Shown here: positions 48,847-58,860 of the stretch, in pieces
How the letters are laid out: every line of letters begins with the position of its first letter
How positions within the stretch are numbered: the first letter of the stretch is position 1
Source: Ectothiorhodosinus mongolicus
Lineage (GTDB): Bacteria; Pseudomonadota; Gammaproteobacteria; Ectothiorhodospirales; Ectothiorhodospiraceae
Reading direction: 5' to 3'
DNA: 64,000 nucleotides
Assembly: GCF_022406875.1 (NCBI RefSeq)
Contig: NZ_CP023018.1
Span: 1,306,914 to 1,370,913 of the forward strand
Notes under the pieces: model-generated
Seen by the model: only the letters and a program-made list of their open reading frames with translations
Told to the model about the DNA's origin: nothing
Databases searched by the model: none
Translations under genes and position numbers: made by a program

Positions 48847-48875
48847 TTGACAGCAGGCAGGCTGCGCGCCAGAAT
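48847..48875 (+). promoter_or_regulatory. Promoter of tRNA-Met
   Basis: A consensus TTGACA (48847-48852) and CAGAAT (48870-48875) are 17 bases apart, followed by a GC-rich discriminator (GCCGCGC) of the type under stringent control. The -35 lies in the loop of a dyad GCCTGCT/AGCAGGC (48836-48858). Confidence 0.6.
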
Positions 48876-48893
48876 GCCGCGCTTCATGTTAAT

Positions 48894-48970
48894 GGCTACG
48901 TAGCTCAGTTGGTTAGAGCGCGGCACTCATAATGCTGAGGTCGGTGGTTCAAATCCACCCGTAGCCACCA
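48894..48970 (+). tRNA. Elongator tRNA-Met (anticodon CAT)
   Basis: A 77-base cloverleaf with acceptor stem GGCTACG/CGTAGCC and encoded CCA. The anticodon loop CTCATAA gives CAT. The sequence is close to E. coli elongator tRNA-Met in the acceptor and D arms. The first base pair G-C excludes initiator tRNA. A tRNA-Ile with modified CAT is a less likely alternative. Confidence 0.93.
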
Positions 48971-48980
48971 AACTCTAGTT

Positions 48981-49003
48981 AGGCTGCCTTAGGCAGCCTT
49001 TTT
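48981..49003 (+). terminator. Intrinsic terminator after tRNA-Met
   Basis: AGGCTGCC and GGCAGCCT form an 8-base-pair stem with a three-base loop, followed by a run of T. It ends the tRNA-Met transcript and separates it from the RND operon. Confidence 0.88.
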
Positions 49004-49071
49004 CATGCGCAAAGCCCCAGTCGCGTGGTAATCTTTAATTCAATTTGCCCGACCGTAACACGAGGATATTT

Positions 49072-50115
49072 GTGAAAAAAATCCTGAGTATGGCTGCGCT
49101 CGCCGCTTTGTTGCTGCTCGCTGCGTTTTGGCTATTTGCCCCCAAAAATGATGCGCCCACACGCGCTGGCCCCCAGGGCCCTGTGCTGGTGGTGGCTGCG
49201 CCTGTTGATGAGGCCCTGTTCCAGACTCGGCTCAGTGCACTGGGCACCGCTATTGCCAATGAGTCTGTGGATATCACAGCACGCGTCACCGCTCCGGTAA
49301 GCGCGATCGAATTTGTCGATGGTCAGCAGGTTCAAGCCAATCGCGTGCTGGTGCGCCTGCAGGCCGATCAAGAGCTGGCCGAAGCCCGCGAGCAAGCGGT
49401 ACGGGTTGAAGAGCAACGACGTGAGTTGGATCGCATTCGTGGCCTCGTGGCCGATCGCAATTTGCCGCGCCAGCGCTTGGATGAACAACAGTCGCGCGTG
49501 AGTGAGGCCGAAGCGCGTTTGGAAGCCGTGCAGTCGCGCGTTACCGACAGAGTCATCCGCGCTCCCTTTGATGGTGTGGTGGGTTTTCGCCGCGTCAGCG
49601 TGGGCGCCATGGTCTCCACTGGCACCATTATCACCACCTTAGATGACATCAACAGCATCAAACTGGATTTCAATGTGCCAGAAACCTTTTTGCCTGGGAT
49701 TGCAGTCGGGCAAAACATCGAAGCTAGCGGTGCTGCCTTCCCAGATGAGCTATTTCGTGGCGTTGTCACTGGGGTTGATGTGCGCGTCGATCCGAGCACG
49801 CGGGCAGCCATGGTGCGTGCTGAGATTCCCAATCCCGATGCGCGTCTGCGCCCGGGAATGCTGCTCACGGTGCAGTTGATTAAGGATGAGCGGCTCTCAT
49901 TGAGTATCCCAGAAGGCGCCCTATTGCAGCGCTTGGATGAGCATTTTGTGTACGTTATCACGGCTGAGAACACCATCGAGCGGCGGGTCGTGACCATTGG
50001 TCGGCGTCAGCCCGGGGTGGTTGAGATTCTCGAGGGTCTGAGCGCCGGCGAACAAGTTGTTGCTGAGGGCACCATGCGTGTGCGTCCCAGATCCCGCGTT
50101 GAGGTGCGTTCGTGA
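49072..50115 (+). CDS. RND efflux periplasmic adaptor subunit
   Basis: This 347-residue membrane fusion protein links an RND pump to an outer membrane channel. It has an N-terminal membrane anchor (residues 1-22, no lipobox) and split lipoyl halves around a short coiled coil (SAIEFVDGQQVQANRVLVRL and VIRAPFDGVVGFRRVSVGAMV). A beta-barrel and membrane-proximal domain follow (LSIPEGALLQRLDEHFVYVI). The start is GTG at 49072 with GAGG upstream. The permease overlaps its stop. Substrate cannot be told. Confidence 0.92.
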   Translation: MKKILSMAALAALLLLAAFWLFAPKNDAPTRAGPQGPVLVVAAPVDEALFQTRLSALGTAIANESVDITARVTAPVSAIEFVDGQQVQANRVLVRLQADQELAEAREQAVRVEEQRRELDRIRGLVADRNLPRQRLDEQQSRVSEAEARLEAVQSRVTDRVIRAPFDGVVGFRRVSVGAMVSTGTIITTLDDINSIKLDFNVPETFLPGIAVGQNIEASGAAFPDELFRGVVTGVDVRVDPSTRAAMVRAEIPNPDARLRPGMLLTVQLIKDERLSLSIPEGALLQRLDEHFVYVITAENTIERRVVTIGRRQPGVVEILEGLSAGEQVVAEGTMRVRPRSRVEVRS

Positions 50116-53100
50116 TTATTTCCGACGTCGCCAATCGACGTCCGGTGATGGCGGTGGTCATCAGCTTGTTGCTGGTGACCTTTGGGCTTTTATCTTTTGA
50201 TCGACTGCCACTGCGCGAATATCCCGATATTGATGCCCCAGTGGTTACCGTGCTCACCGATTATCCGGGTGCAAATGCGGCGATTGTGGAAAGCCGCATC
50301 ACCACTTTGGTGGAAGATAGAGTCAGCGGTATCGAGGGCATTAAATGGATCTCCTCCGACAGTACCGATGGGCGCTCTCGGGTCACCATCGAATTCAATG
50401 TCAGTCGTGATATCGATGCCGCGGCCAATGATGTGCGTGAGGCGGTAGCAAGGGTGGTGCGTCAATTACCCGAGGAAGCCGATACACCCATGGTGTTTAA
50501 AGCCGACACCAATGCCAGTCCGATCATGTGGCTGAACCTAGCTAGTGACAGCCTCAATCGCATGGAACTAACGGATTTTGCCGAGCGCTTTGTGGTCGAT
50601 CGCCTCTCCACTGTAGAAGGGGTGGCATTAATTCGGGTGGGCGGCGCACAGCGTTATGCCATGCGGATTGCTTTGGATCGCGAGGCCTTGGCGGCACGCG
50701 GTCTGACCGTTGAGGACATTGAAAGTGCCTTGCGTCGGGAAAATGTGGAGCTGCCAGCAGGCCGTGTCGAGTCTTTAGACCGGGAATTCACCGTGCGTTT
50801 GGCGCGCGGCTATGAGGTTGCTGAGGACTTTTCCCGCTTGGTGATTCAGCGCGGCAGTGATGGGCATTTGGTGCGTTTGGGTGAAGTCGCGGATGTGCGT
50901 ATCGGCCCCGAAAACGACCGAACCGAATTACGCGGCAACGGTGAGTTCATGGTGGGGTTGGGCATTGTCCAACAATCCACGGCCAACACACTGGCGGTAT
51001 CGCGGGCCGTTCGGGCAGAAGCCGACCGCATTCGCGCTGGCTTGCCTGAGGGTATACGCCTGGTCATGAGTTATGACAGCTCGGTTTTTATTGAAGGGGC
51101 TATTAAAGAGGTATTCGTCACGCTGTTTATCGCCATGTCGGTTGTGATTCTGGTGATTTTCCTGTTTTTGGGTAGCGTGCGGGCGATGCTGGTGCCGGCT
51201 GTGACTGTGCCGGTCTCTCTGCTTGCGTCATTCATCGCGCTTTATGCCTTGGGTTTCTCGGTGAACTTGTTGACGCTGCTAGCGCTGGTGTTGGCCATCG
51301 GTTTGGTGGTGGATGATGCCATTGTTATGTTGGAAAACATCCATCGCCGAATTGAGGACGGCGAGCCGCCGCTCTTGGCTGCTTGGCGCGGAGCGCGTCA
51401 GGTAGGCTTTGCGATTGTTGCCACCACTTTGGTGCTGATCTCGGTGTTTGTGCCGCTCGCGTTTCTTGAGGGCAATATCGGCAGGCTATTCACTGAGTTT
51501 GCCTTGGCCATGGCTGCGGCCGTGGCATTCTCGAGTATTGTGGCACTGACTCTATCGCCTGTGATGTGTGCCCGCTTGATTCGCAAAGACACTCAAAACA
51601 CCGGCCTAAACGCGTTCATGGAGCACCATTTTAATCGCCTAGGTGATGCCTATTCGCGTTGGCTTGAGCGGGCGCTGAATCTCCCCTGGGCAACAGGCCT
51701 GGCTATGATTTTAGCGCTGGGCGCCATCTTCTTACTCATTGACCGTATTCCTAACGAGTATGCCCCCCGCGAGGATCGCGGCGCATTTTTTGTCCTAGTG
51801 AATGGGCCCGAAGGCGCGAGCTTTGATTACATGCGAGAGCAAATGCGAGAGGTTGAAGCCCGCATGTTGCCGCTGCTTGACTCCGGTGAAGCCATGCGCG
51901 TGTTGGCGCGCACACCGCGTGGCTTTGGCAATACCGACGTGGTCAATGACGGCTTTGGCATTATCGTCTTGGAGCATTGGAACCAAAGAGATCGCTCAGC
52001 TTGGGAGATCATGGATCAGCTCAATCGCGAATTCGCGGAAATTCCGGGTGTGCGCGCGTTTACGGTGATGCGCCAGGGTCTGGGCGGACGGCGTGTAGGT
52101 CAGCCTGTGCAGTTTGTCCTAGGTGGCTCCGACTATGAAGAGCTGATGCAATGGCGCGATATCATTCTTGAACGCGCTGCAGAAAACCCCGGGCTGCGCG
52201 GCCTTGACTCAGATTTTAAAGAAACCAAGCCGCAGCTGATGGTAACCATCGACAAGGATCGAGCTGCAGACCTGGGGATCTCATTCCAAGCCATTGGTCG
52301 CACTTTAGAGACCGTCATGGGATCGCGCCGCGTCACTACCTTTATTGATCGCGGTGAGGAATATGATGTCATTATCGAGGGCCGACTCGAGCAGCGCCGG
52401 ACCCCCAACGATATCCAAAACATCTATGTACGCTCCAGCACCTCAGGCGAGCTGATTCCGCTGTCTAATGTGGTGAGCTTTGTCGAACAAGCAGATTCCG
52501 CCAGTCTCAACCGATATAATCGAATGCGAGCCATTACCATCACTGCTGGCTTAAATTCCGGCTACACACTGGGTGAGGCTCTGGATTATTTGGAGGCTAT
52601 TGCTTTAGAGGAGTTGCCGGCCACTGCGCGTATTGACTACAAAGCCGAATCCTTGGAATTCCGCGAAGCCGGTGGCGCCGTGCTGTTCATTTTTGTCTTG
52701 GCCCTAATGGTGGTGTTTTTGGTCTTGGCCGCTCAGTTTGAGAGTTTTGTGCAGCCTCTGGTGATTTTGACCACCGTACCCTTGGCGGTTGTGGGGGCGC
52801 TCGCGGGATTGCATCTAACCGGTCAAAGTCTGAACATTTTCAGTCAGATTGGCATAGTCATGCTCATCGGCTTAGCGGCCAAGAATGGCATTTTGATCGT
52901 CGAATTCGCCAATCAGCTGCGCGATGCGGGCCATGAGTTCCGCAAGGCGCTGGTGGATGCCGCGCGCATTCGTCTGCGTCCGGTGTTGATGACAGCGGTG
53001 ACCACGGTGATGGGCACGCTGCCGTTGATTCTGGCCAGTGGCCCGGGTGCTGAGAGTCGCTTTGTCATCGGTGTGGTGGTGTTTTCTGGTGTCTTATTCG

Positions 53101-53228
53101 CTACCCTTTTCACCTTATTTGTTGTTCCGACAGCCTATTTGGTGTTGGCGCGTCATACCGGCTCGCCAGGAGCGACGGCCCAGAAAATTGACGAGCTCGA
53201 TCGAGAGTTTGGGGAAGCCAAGGTGTGA
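50112..53228 (+). CDS. RND efflux permease (HAE1-like)
   Basis: The 1038-residue product has the RND layout: one transmembrane helix, a large periplasmic loop, a helix bundle, a second large loop and a second bundle. It shows [12 protein letters not shown] at the start and the proton-relay aspartates in [17 protein letters not shown]. Hydrophobic export of drugs or other amphiphiles is likely; specificity is unknown. The start is GTG, overlapping the adaptor stop (GTGA). No outer membrane channel gene is nearby, so a shared TolC/OprM-type protein is expected. ubiX follows at once. Confidence 0.93.
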   Translation: MIISDVANRRPVMAVVISLLLVTFGLLSFDRLPLREYPDIDAPVVTVLTDYPGANAAIVESRITTLVEDRVSGIEGIKWISSDSTDGRSRVTIEFNVSRDIDAAANDVREAVARVVRQLPEEADTPMVFKADTNASPIMWLNLASDSLNRMELTDFAERFVVDRLSTVEGVALIRVGGAQRYAMRIALDREALAARGLTVEDIESALRRENVELPAGRVESLDREFTVRLARGYEVAEDFSRLVIQRGSDGHLVRLGEVADVRIGPENDRTELRGNGEFMVGLGIVQQSTANTLAVSRAVRAEADRIRAGLPEGIRLVMSYDSSVFIEGAIKEVFVTLFIAMSVVILVIFLFLGSVRAMLVPAVTVPVSLLASFIALYALGFSVNLLTLLALVLAIGLVVDDAIVMLENIHRRIEDGEPPLLAAWRGARQVGFAIVATTLVLISVFVPLAFLEGNIGRLFTEFALAMAAAVAFSSIVALTLSPVMCARLIRKDTQNTGLNAFMEHHFNRLGDAYSRWLERALNLPWATGLAMILALGAIFLLIDRIPNEYAPREDRGAFFVLVNGPEGASFDYMREQMREVEARMLPLLDSGEAMRVLARTPRGFGNTDVVNDGFGIIVLEHWNQRDRSAWEIMDQLNREFAEIPGVRAFTVMRQGLGGRRVGQPVQFVLGGSDYEELMQWRDIILERAAENPGLRGLDSDFKETKPQLMVTIDKDRAADLGISFQAIGRTLETVMGSRRVTTFIDRGEEYDVIIEGRLEQRRTPNDIQNIYVRSSTSGELIPLSNVVSFVEQADSASLNRYNRMRAITITAGLNSGYTLGEALDYLEAIALEELPATARIDYKAESLEFREAGGAVLFIFVLALMVVFLVLAAQFESFVQPLVILTTVPLAVVGALAGLHLTGQSLNIFSQIGIVMLIGLAAKNGILIVEFANQLRDAGHEFRKALVDAARIRLRPVLMTAVTTVMGTLPLILASGPGAESRFVIGVVVFSGVLFATLFTLFVVPTAYLVLARHTGSPGATAQKIDELDREFGEAKV

Positions 53229-53230
53229 TC

Positions 53231-53869
53231 ATGGCCAAGACTTCAGTGGCAACAGACAAACCTATTGCGTTGGCGATGACCGGTGCATCAGGGGCACCCT
53301 ATGGGTTGAGGCTGTTGCAATGCCTGCTGCAAGAGGGTCGCCAGGTCTATCTGATGATTTCCAAGCCGGCGCAGGTGGTGTTGGGTATGGAAACAGACCT
53401 CAAACTGCCCGGTCGGCCGCGTGAAATTCAAGTGCATTTAGGCGAGCTGTATGATGCAGCGCCCGATCAGCTACAGGTGTTTGATCGCGAGCAATGGACA
53501 GCGCCGGTGGCCAGCGGCTCCTCCCCCCCCGAGGCGATGGTGGTGTGTCCCTGTACCACCGCTACTTTGGCTGCCATATCCCAAGGCGCCAGCCGGTCTT
53601 TGATTGAGAGAGCGGCCGATGTGGTGCTCAAAGAGCAGCGCAAACTGATCTTGGTGGTGCGCGAAACACCCTTCTCAGAAATTCACCTAGAGCACATGCT
53701 GCGCCTAGCGCGCATGGGGGTGGTGATCATGCCGGCAAACCCCGCGTTTTATCATCGTCCAGAGAGTATCGAGGCGTTGGTGGATTTCGTCGTAGCGCGC
53801 ACCTTGGATCATTTAGGGATTGCCAATCAGCTGATTCCCCGCTGGGGGCAATCGCTTCAGGAAGACTGA
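53231..53869 (+). CDS. ubiX: Flavin prenyltransferase UbiX
   Basis: UbiX prenylates FMN to the cofactor used by the decarboxylase UbiD in ubiquinone synthesis. The 212-residue protein shows [17 protein letters not shown], the [16 protein letters not shown] active region and the [25 protein letters not shown] signature. The ATG at 53231 with AAGG upstream is preferred over a GTG at 53225. Its stop overlaps the next start by one base. Confidence 0.93.
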   Translation: MAKTSVATDKPIALAMTGASGAPYGLRLLQCLLQEGRQVYLMISKPAQVVLGMETDLKLPGRPREIQVHLGELYDAAPDQLQVFDREQWTAPVASGSSPPEAMVVCPCTTATLAAISQGASRSLIERAADVVLKEQRKLILVVRETPFSEIHLEHMLRLARMGVVIMPANPAFYHRPESIEALVDFVVARTLDHLGIANQLIPRWGQSLQED

Positions 53870-54441
53870 TGGACCTCGCGGTGTTTCCGTTAAACACAGT
53901 GCTCTTCCCCGGAGGGGTGCTGCCGCTGCGAATTTTTGAAACCCGTTACTTGGATATGGTGCGGCGCTGCATGCGCGAGGATCAGCCATTTGGCGTGTGT
54001 TTAATGCTGGCGGAAAATCCCGGAGTCTCGGCAGCTCGAGTCTGTGAAGTTGGGACTTGGGGTCGCATTGTTGATTGGGAACAGCGCAGCGATGGTTTGC
54101 TGGGCATCACCGTGATGGGCGAGCAACGCTTTCGGATTTGCCGCAGCTGGACCCAGCCCGATGGCCTGAATATGGCGGAGGTGGAGGAGCTAGACTGGCC
54201 AGATGAAGTGACCTTGCCGCGCGAATATGAGCCATTGGCCGGCTTATTACATCGTCTCTTGCAGGAATTGCCAGAGCCCTATCGCCTGTTGCAAGGGGAT
54301 TTGCAGCGGGCCGGCTGGGTGTCGGCGCGCCTATCAGAGTTGCTCCCTCTAGAACTGCCACAAAAGCAAATGCTTTTGGAGATGGACAACCATCTTAACC
54401 GCTTGCAATTGCTGCGCGAGACCATGCTCGGCGACACCTGA
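53869..54441 (+). CDS. LON substrate-binding-domain protein
   Basis: The 190-residue protein consists of the N-terminal LON domain (AVFPLNTVLFPGGVLPLRIFETRYLDMVRRCM; GRIVDWEQRSDGLLGITVMGEQRFRI) and lacks the ATPase and protease domains of Lon. Such stand-alone LON proteins are common in proteobacteria and their function is not established. It is translationally coupled to ubiX (one-base overlap) and ends 13 bases before the convergent hemL. Confidence 0.9.
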   Translation: MDLAVFPLNTVLFPGGVLPLRIFETRYLDMVRRCMREDQPFGVCLMLAENPGVSAARVCEVGTWGRIVDWEQRSDGLLGITVMGEQRFRICRSWTQPDGLNMAEVEELDWPDEVTLPREYEPLAGLLHRLLQELPEPYRLLQGDLQRAGWVSARLSELLPLELPQKQMLLEMDNHLNRLQLLRETMLGDT

Positions 54442-54454
54442 GTTCAGGCCAAAT

Positions 54455-55735
54455 TTAGAGCTCAGCCAGCGCCGCTGCGGCCGCATCAATGGTCTGCTGT
54501 AGGTCCTCATCACTGTGCATAATAGAGACAAATCCCGCTTCATAGGCCGATGGGGCGAGATAAACCCCTTTGTCCAGCATGGCATGGAAAAACCGCCCAA
54601 AGCGAGCAGTATCGCAGTGACCGACCTCGGCGAAATTACTGACCGTTGGCTGATCGGTAAAGAACAAGCCGAACATACCGCCGACCTGATTGGAGGTCAT
54701 GGGTACGCCGGCGTTTTTGGCGACGGCCATGATGCCATCCACCAAGGTTTTGGTCTTAGCGGTCAGTCGATCATGGAAACCGGGGGCGGATAAAAGCTCT
54801 AAGGTTTTGAGGCCCGCAGTCATCGCGATCGGATTACCAGAAAGCGTCCCAGCTTGATACACCGGCCCGATGGGCGCCACATGTTGCATCACATCACGGC
54901 GACCGCCAAAAGCACCCACTGGCATGCCGCCGCCAATGACCTTGCCGAGTGTGGTGACGTCCGGCGTCACCTGATAAAGGGCCTGGGCGCCTCCCAAAGC
55001 CACACGAAAACCGGTCATCACTTCATCAAATATCAACAAAGCGCCATGCGCATCACAGACTTCACGCAAGCATTCCAAAAAGCCGGGCAGCGGCGGGATA
55101 CAGTTCATATTGCCGGCCACCGGCTCGACGATAATGCAGGCAATCTCATCACCCATGCGCGCGAACAGCTCGCGCACCTGATCAGCATTGTTATAGTCCA
55201 AAGTTAGGGTATGTTCCGCCAGTGCGGCTGGCACGCCTGGAGAATTGGGCACGCCCAAGGTCAAAGCGCCCGAACCAGCCTTGACCAAAAGTGAGTCACC
55301 GTGGCCGTGGTAACAGCCCTCAAATTTGATGATCTTATCTCTGCCGGTGAATCCACGGGCTAAGCGAATCGCACTCATGGTCGCCTCGGTGCCGGAACTG
55401 GTCATGCGCACCATATCCATCGAGGGCACCAGTTCACAAACTCGGTCTGCCAGTTGCGTTTCAAGTCCCGTAGGGGCGCCAAACGACAGGCCGCGCACCG
55501 CCGCTTCGCGCACCGCCTCAATCACCTCGGGGTGGGCATGACCACAAATCATCGGTCCCCAAGAGCCGATGTAATCAATGTAACGCTTGCCATCCGCATC
55601 AACCATATAGGCGCCGCTGGCATGATCGATAAAAACAGGCTCGCCGCCCACGCCTTTAAAAGCGCGCACCGGTGAGTTCACACCGCCGGGAATATGCTTT
55701 TGGGCCGCCAGAAAAAGCTCGTGGGATCGGGTCAT
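54455..55735 (-). CDS. hemL: Glutamate-1-semialdehyde 2,1-aminomutase
   Basis: HemL converts glutamate-1-semialdehyde to 5-aminolevulinate, using HemA's product. The 426-residue class III aminotransferase has the PLP lysine at 265 ([10 protein letters not shown]) and the family features [13 protein letters not shown] and [18 protein letters not shown]. The ATG at 55735 gives the usual beginning MTRSHELF, with AAGG/GGCGA upstream. It lies 104 bases after thiE on the same strand; the gap shows no firm promoter or terminator. Confidence 0.96.
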   Translation of the reverse strand: MTRSHELFLAAQKHIPGGVNSPVRAFKGVGGEPVFIDHASGAYMVDADGKRYIDYIGSWGPMICGHAHPEVIEAVREAAVRGLSFGAPTGLETQLADRVCELVPSMDMVRMTSSGTEATMSAIRLARGFTGRDKIIKFEGCYHGHGDSLLVKAGSGALTLGVPNSPGVPAALAEHTLTLDYNNADQVRELFARMGDEIACIIVEPVAGNMNCIPPLPGFLECLREVCDAHGALLIFDEVMTGFRVALGGAQALYQVTPDVTTLGKVIGGGMPVGAFGGRRDVMQHVAPIGPVYQAGTLSGNPIAMTAGLKTLELLSAPGFHDRLTAKTKTLVDGIMAVAKNAGVPMTSNQVGGMFGLFFTDQPTVSNFAEVGHCDTARFGRFFHAMLDKGVYLAPSAYEAGFVSIMHSDEDLQQTIDAAAAALAEL

Positions 55736-55839
55736 GACAAATCGCCTTATATCAGCAGGGCTTGAAAGGAAAACTGCCGGCAAAGATACCTGATTCACCC
55801 CGCCGGTTGAAAATCAGATCGCCCTTTTCATGGCAAGGC

Positions 55840-56490
55840 TCAAAAAATGGCCGCCAATTGTGTGGCAGTCAAGCGTGGATCATCCGCCGTAAACACCGCA
55901 TCGATCACGGCGATTAAATCAGCTCCAGCAGCCTTAAGCTCAGCGGCATTGCCCGCATTAACGCCGCCAATCGCACAAATGGGTAGGTCCAGTTCTGCGC
56001 GCGCTTGGGATAACAGGTTAAGCGGTGCCAAAGTCGCTTTGGGTTTGCTTCTCGAGGGGAAAAAGGCGCCAAAGGCCACGTAGCTGGCGCCGGCTGCCGC
56101 CGCCTCAAGGGCGAGATCAATGCGGTCATGACAGGTCACGCCAATGATCGCCGCAGGGCCCAAAAGTGTTCGCGCCTCGGGCACCGACCCATCCTCTTGT
56201 CCCAGGTGCACGCCATCCGCGCCTACAGCCTGAGCTAAAGCCACATCATCATTGATGATCAGTCCGGCGCCATGTCGCTGGGTTAGAGCCCGCAGCATGC
56301 CCGCATCCGCCAGGCGCTGCCCAGGGTCCGGGCTTTTGTCGCGGTACTGTAGCCAGCGCGCACCGCCGGCAAGTGCCGCTTCAATGCGGGCCAGCCAGGC
56401 AGCTTGATCACCAGCAGCGCCAGCCTTATTCGCTCGCTGCGGGGTAATCACATAAAGTCCCTGCAACGGCAGGACTTCAGTGCAATTCAT
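55840..56490 (-). CDS. thiE: Thiamine-phosphate synthase
   Basis: ThiE joins HMP pyrophosphate and the thiazole phosphate to thiamine phosphate. The 216-residue barrel shows LQYRDKSPDPGQR, LIINDDVALAQAVGADGVHLGQED and a C-terminal GGVNAGNAAELKAAGADLIAVIDAVF. Its start overlaps the thiD end by 14 bases, coupling the last two pyrimidine-side steps of thiamine synthesis. Confidence 0.95.
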   Translation of the reverse strand: MNCTEVLPLQGLYVITPQRANKAGAAGDQAAWLARIEAALAGGARWLQYRDKSPDPGQRLADAGMLRALTQRHGAGLIINDDVALAQAVGADGVHLGQEDGSVPEARTLLGPAAIIGVTCHDRIDLALEAAAAGASYVAFGAFFPSRSKPKATLAPLNLLSQARAELDLPICAIGGVNAGNAAELKAAGADLIAVIDAVFTADDPRLTATQLAAIF

Positions 56491-57301
56491 GACGTTCGCT
56501 GCCGCTCAGGGGTGCGTCCGTAAACAGTCGATCAGGGATTAACTGGCCAGACCCGAGTCGATGCGCGTAACGCAGACTATTCCATGTGTAGTGCAGGCCC
56601 TGATGTACGGCGTCGCTCATCGGTAGGCCCCGGGCAATCAGGGCGGCCACGGCAGCAGCCAAAGTGCAACCCGATCCATGGAACTCGCCGGGAAGGCGGC
56701 TCAGGGTGATGGTCTCGATCGCGCGACGCGGACTGTAGAGTCGATTGTGCACCGGGCCGGTGTCCTCGTGAGTGCCCGTGATCAAAACATGATGCGTTCC
56801 CGCTTCCATCAGCGCTGTGGCACATTCGTCCAATAGCTCCGTGTCGGGCACCAAAATGCGCGCTTCCTGACTATTGGGAGTGAGCAAGGTCACATGAGGC
56901 AGGAGTACATCGATGATGGCTTCCTGCAGGGCCACATCCGCCAGCGGAGTGCCGCCACCGGCGGCCAATACCGGATCCAGAACCACAGGGATCTCTGGAT
57001 ACTCCTCGAGCAATTCCGCCAAGGCGAAAGCATTCTCGGCGGAGCCCAGCATGCCAACCTTGATCGCCATTACCGGCATATCTTCCAGCACTGCACTGGC
57101 CTGCTCCAGCAACAGTTCGGCATCCAGCGGCCCAAACCCCATGACATCTGTGGTGTTTTGCACGGTAATGGCTGTCACCACCGGTGCAGGATGGGCGCCC
57201 ATGCTGCCGATAGCCTGAATGTCTGCCTGCAGTCCGGCGCCGCCGCTAGGATCATTGCCGCCAATAGCTAGCACGACCGGAACATCCGAATAATCGCTCA
57301 T
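56477..57301 (-). CDS. thiD: Hydroxymethylpyrimidine (phosphate) kinase
   Basis: ThiD phosphorylates HMP and HMP phosphate for thiamine synthesis. The 274-residue ribokinase-fold protein shows IGGNDPSGGAGLQADI at the start and the ATP/anion-hole region LPGEFHGSGCTLAAA near the end. The ATG at 57301 gives the family-typical start; a TTG 27 bases upstream is less likely. It diverges from the rubredoxin gene across 80 bases with no TPP riboswitch visible. Confidence 0.94.
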   Translation of the reverse strand: MSDYSDVPVVLAIGGNDPSGGAGLQADIQAIGSMGAHPAPVVTAITVQNTTDVMGFGPLDAELLLEQASAVLEDMPVMAIKVGMLGSAENAFALAELLEEYPEIPVVLDPVLAAGGGTPLADVALQEAIIDVLLPHVTLLTPNSQEARILVPDTELLDECATALMEAGTHHVLITGTHEDTGPVHNRLYSPRRAIETITLSRLPGEFHGSGCTLAAAVAALIARGLPMSDAVHQGLHYTWNSLRYAHRLGSGQLIPDRLFTDAPLSGSERHELH

Positions 57302-57381
57302 GTTAGACTGCCCAAGAAAAGACACCAATGAAGTCTAGCATCGGCGGCAGAATATCTGCTGATCGTAAGGAGGTTGTTGCC

Positions 57382-57546
57382 ATGAGAAAATTCCAGTGTG
57401 TGATTTGTGGGCATATTTACGACGAGGCCATTGGTGCGCCTGATGATGGTCTGCCTGCGGGAACCCTGTGGGAAGACATTCCCGATGACTGGATGTGTCC
57501 CGAGTGCGGTGCCACTAAAGCTGATTTCGAGGAAATGGCGAGTTAA
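57382..57546 (+). CDS. Rubredoxin
   Basis: This 54-residue iron protein carries one electron per Fe(SCys)4 site. The two CxxC pairs are in [10 protein letters not shown] and CPECGATK. An exceptionally good ribosome site (TAAGGAGGT, 57366-57374) fixes the ATG at 57382. The partner reductase or hydroxylase is not in the window. Its stop shares TTAA with the convergent HAD gene. Confidence 0.96.
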   Translation: MRKFQCVICGHIYDEAIGAPDDGLPAGTLWEDIPDDWMCPECGATKADFEEMAS

Positions 57547-58217
57547 ACCGCCGCAGAGTCGCGCAACGATATGCTTGGCCAGCCGCGCTGGCGGGCCACT
57601 TCAGCAAGGGTCTCATCCGGATCAACGGCCACCGGATGGGCCACCTGTTCCAGTAGCGGTAAATCATTGTGCGAATCGCTGTAAAACCAGCTATCGGCTA
57701 GTCCCAAGTCTGGCTGACCTTCTAGCCACTGTTGCAAGCGGATCACCTTGCCGTGCTGAAAGCAGGGCACACCCGCGAGTTCGCCGGTGTAGCGTTGCCC
57801 CGCAAACTCAGGCTCAGTTGCCAAAAGGTGCGGGACGCCTAAGCGCTCGGCAATGGGTTCGGTGACAAAGCGGTTGGTGGCGGTAATGATGACCGGCACA
57901 TGCCCGGCCTCGCGATGTTTTTGCAGCAAGTCGGGTGCCCCCGGAGCGATCAGCGGTTCGATGCGTTCCAGTACAAACTGCTGCCGCCAGGCCAAAAGCT
58001 CACTTAGCGGGTGGCGAGCTAAGGGCTCAAACGCAAACCGACAAAATGCCAATATGTCCAAACGGCCGGCGCGGTAGTCATCGTAAAAAGCCTCGTTCCG
58101 CGCCCGATGACGCGCACCGTCAACCACGCCCAGGTCGGCCAGAAAGCGACCCCACTCAAAATCGCTGTCGCCGCTTAGCAGGGTATTATCTAAGTCAAAT
58201 AAAGCCAGTGGCACCAC
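57543..58217 (-). CDS. HAD-IB family phosphatase (SerB-like)
   Basis: The 224-residue hydrolase has the HAD nucleophile motif LFDLDNTL (Asp8, Asp10), motif II in VIITATN, a lysine in HGKVIRL and motif IV in [12 protein letters not shown]. This is the HAD subfamily IB pattern of phosphoserine phosphatase-like enzymes; the substrate is unknown. The start is GTG at 58217. It diverges from rppH, matching the Pseudomonas HAD / rppH / ptsP neighbourhood. Confidence 0.88.
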   Translation of the reverse strand: MVPLALFDLDNTLLSGDSDFEWGRFLADLGVVDGARHRARNEAFYDDYRAGRLDILAFCRFAFEPLARHPLSELLAWRQQFVLERIEPLIAPGAPDLLQKHREAGHVPVIITATNRFVTEPIAERLGVPHLLATEPEFAGQRYTGELAGVPCFQHGKVIRLQQWLEGQPDLGLADSWFYSDSHNDLPLLEQVAHPVAVDPDETLAEVARQRGWPSISLRDSAAV

Positions 58218-58327
58218 AATATCCTCACCTTCAGTAGGACCATGATGATAACAGATAGCGGCATTTGCCGAATGCGCATGCTTGTGGAAAAATGCAGGAG
58301 ATTGAAAGACTTTGGAGCATGGCAGGC

Positions 58328-58852
58328 GTGATTGACCCGGATGGATTTAGACCCAATGTAGGCATCATTCTGTGTAATCAGCAGGGTCAGCTATTTTGGG
58401 CGAAACGTCTGGGGCAGCGTGCTTGGCAATTCCCGCAAGGCGGTATCCACCGCAATGAGTCGCCAGAGCAAGCCATGTTCCGCGAACTGACCGAGGAAAC
58501 CGGCCTGCAAGCCGAGCATGTGGAGGTCATGGGCTGTACCCGCGAGTGGCTCCGGTATCGACTGCCCAAGCATCTGATTAGGCGTCATTCCAACCCGGTA
58601 TGTATCGGTCAAAAACAAGTCTGGTTCTTGCTGCGTTTGGTGGGCTCTGAGGCTAATGTCCGCTTAACAGCAGCGCCAGTGCCCGAGTTTGATGATTGGC
58701 GCTGGGTGGACTATTGGCATCCACTGCAAGAAGTGATTTTCTTTAAACGACAAGTATACCAACAAGCTTTAGAGGAACTGGCGCCACTGCTGTTCGCCGA
58801 TGCCGTGCCTGAACCGTCGCCGAGTGAGTGCTCGGCGCATCAGTCAGGCTGA
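58328..58852 (+). CDS. rppH: RNA pyrophosphohydrolase RppH
   Basis: RppH removes pyrophosphate from the 5' end of mRNAs and starts their decay. The 174-residue protein has the Nudix box ([20 protein letters not shown]) at about residues 37-56. I place the start at GTG 58328 because it gives the family-typical [13 protein letters not shown] and GGAG lies ten bases upstream. An ATG at 58319 is only nine bases earlier, but the same GGAG would be too close to it. ptsP follows after eight bases. Confidence 0.93.
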   Translation: MIDPDGFRPNVGIILCNQQGQLFWAKRLGQRAWQFPQGGIHRNESPEQAMFRELTEETGLQAEHVEVMGCTREWLRYRLPKHLIRRHSNPVCIGQKQVWFLLRLVGSEANVRLTAAPVPEFDDWRWVDYWHPLQEVIFFKRQVYQQALEELAPLLFADAVPEPSPSECSAHQSG

Positions 58853-58860
58853 GCGCGACC

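Noticed and set aside
48894..49071. tRNA-Met as an integration site for the adjacent RND pump genes
   Set aside because: No integrase, no repeat of the tRNA 3' end was seen, and the tRNA has its own terminator; the RND genes look like their neighbours.
57304..57337. Inverted repeat TAGACT ... AGTCTA between thiD and rubredoxin
   Set aside because: Six-base arms 22 bases apart are likely by chance and no promoter elements fit around them.
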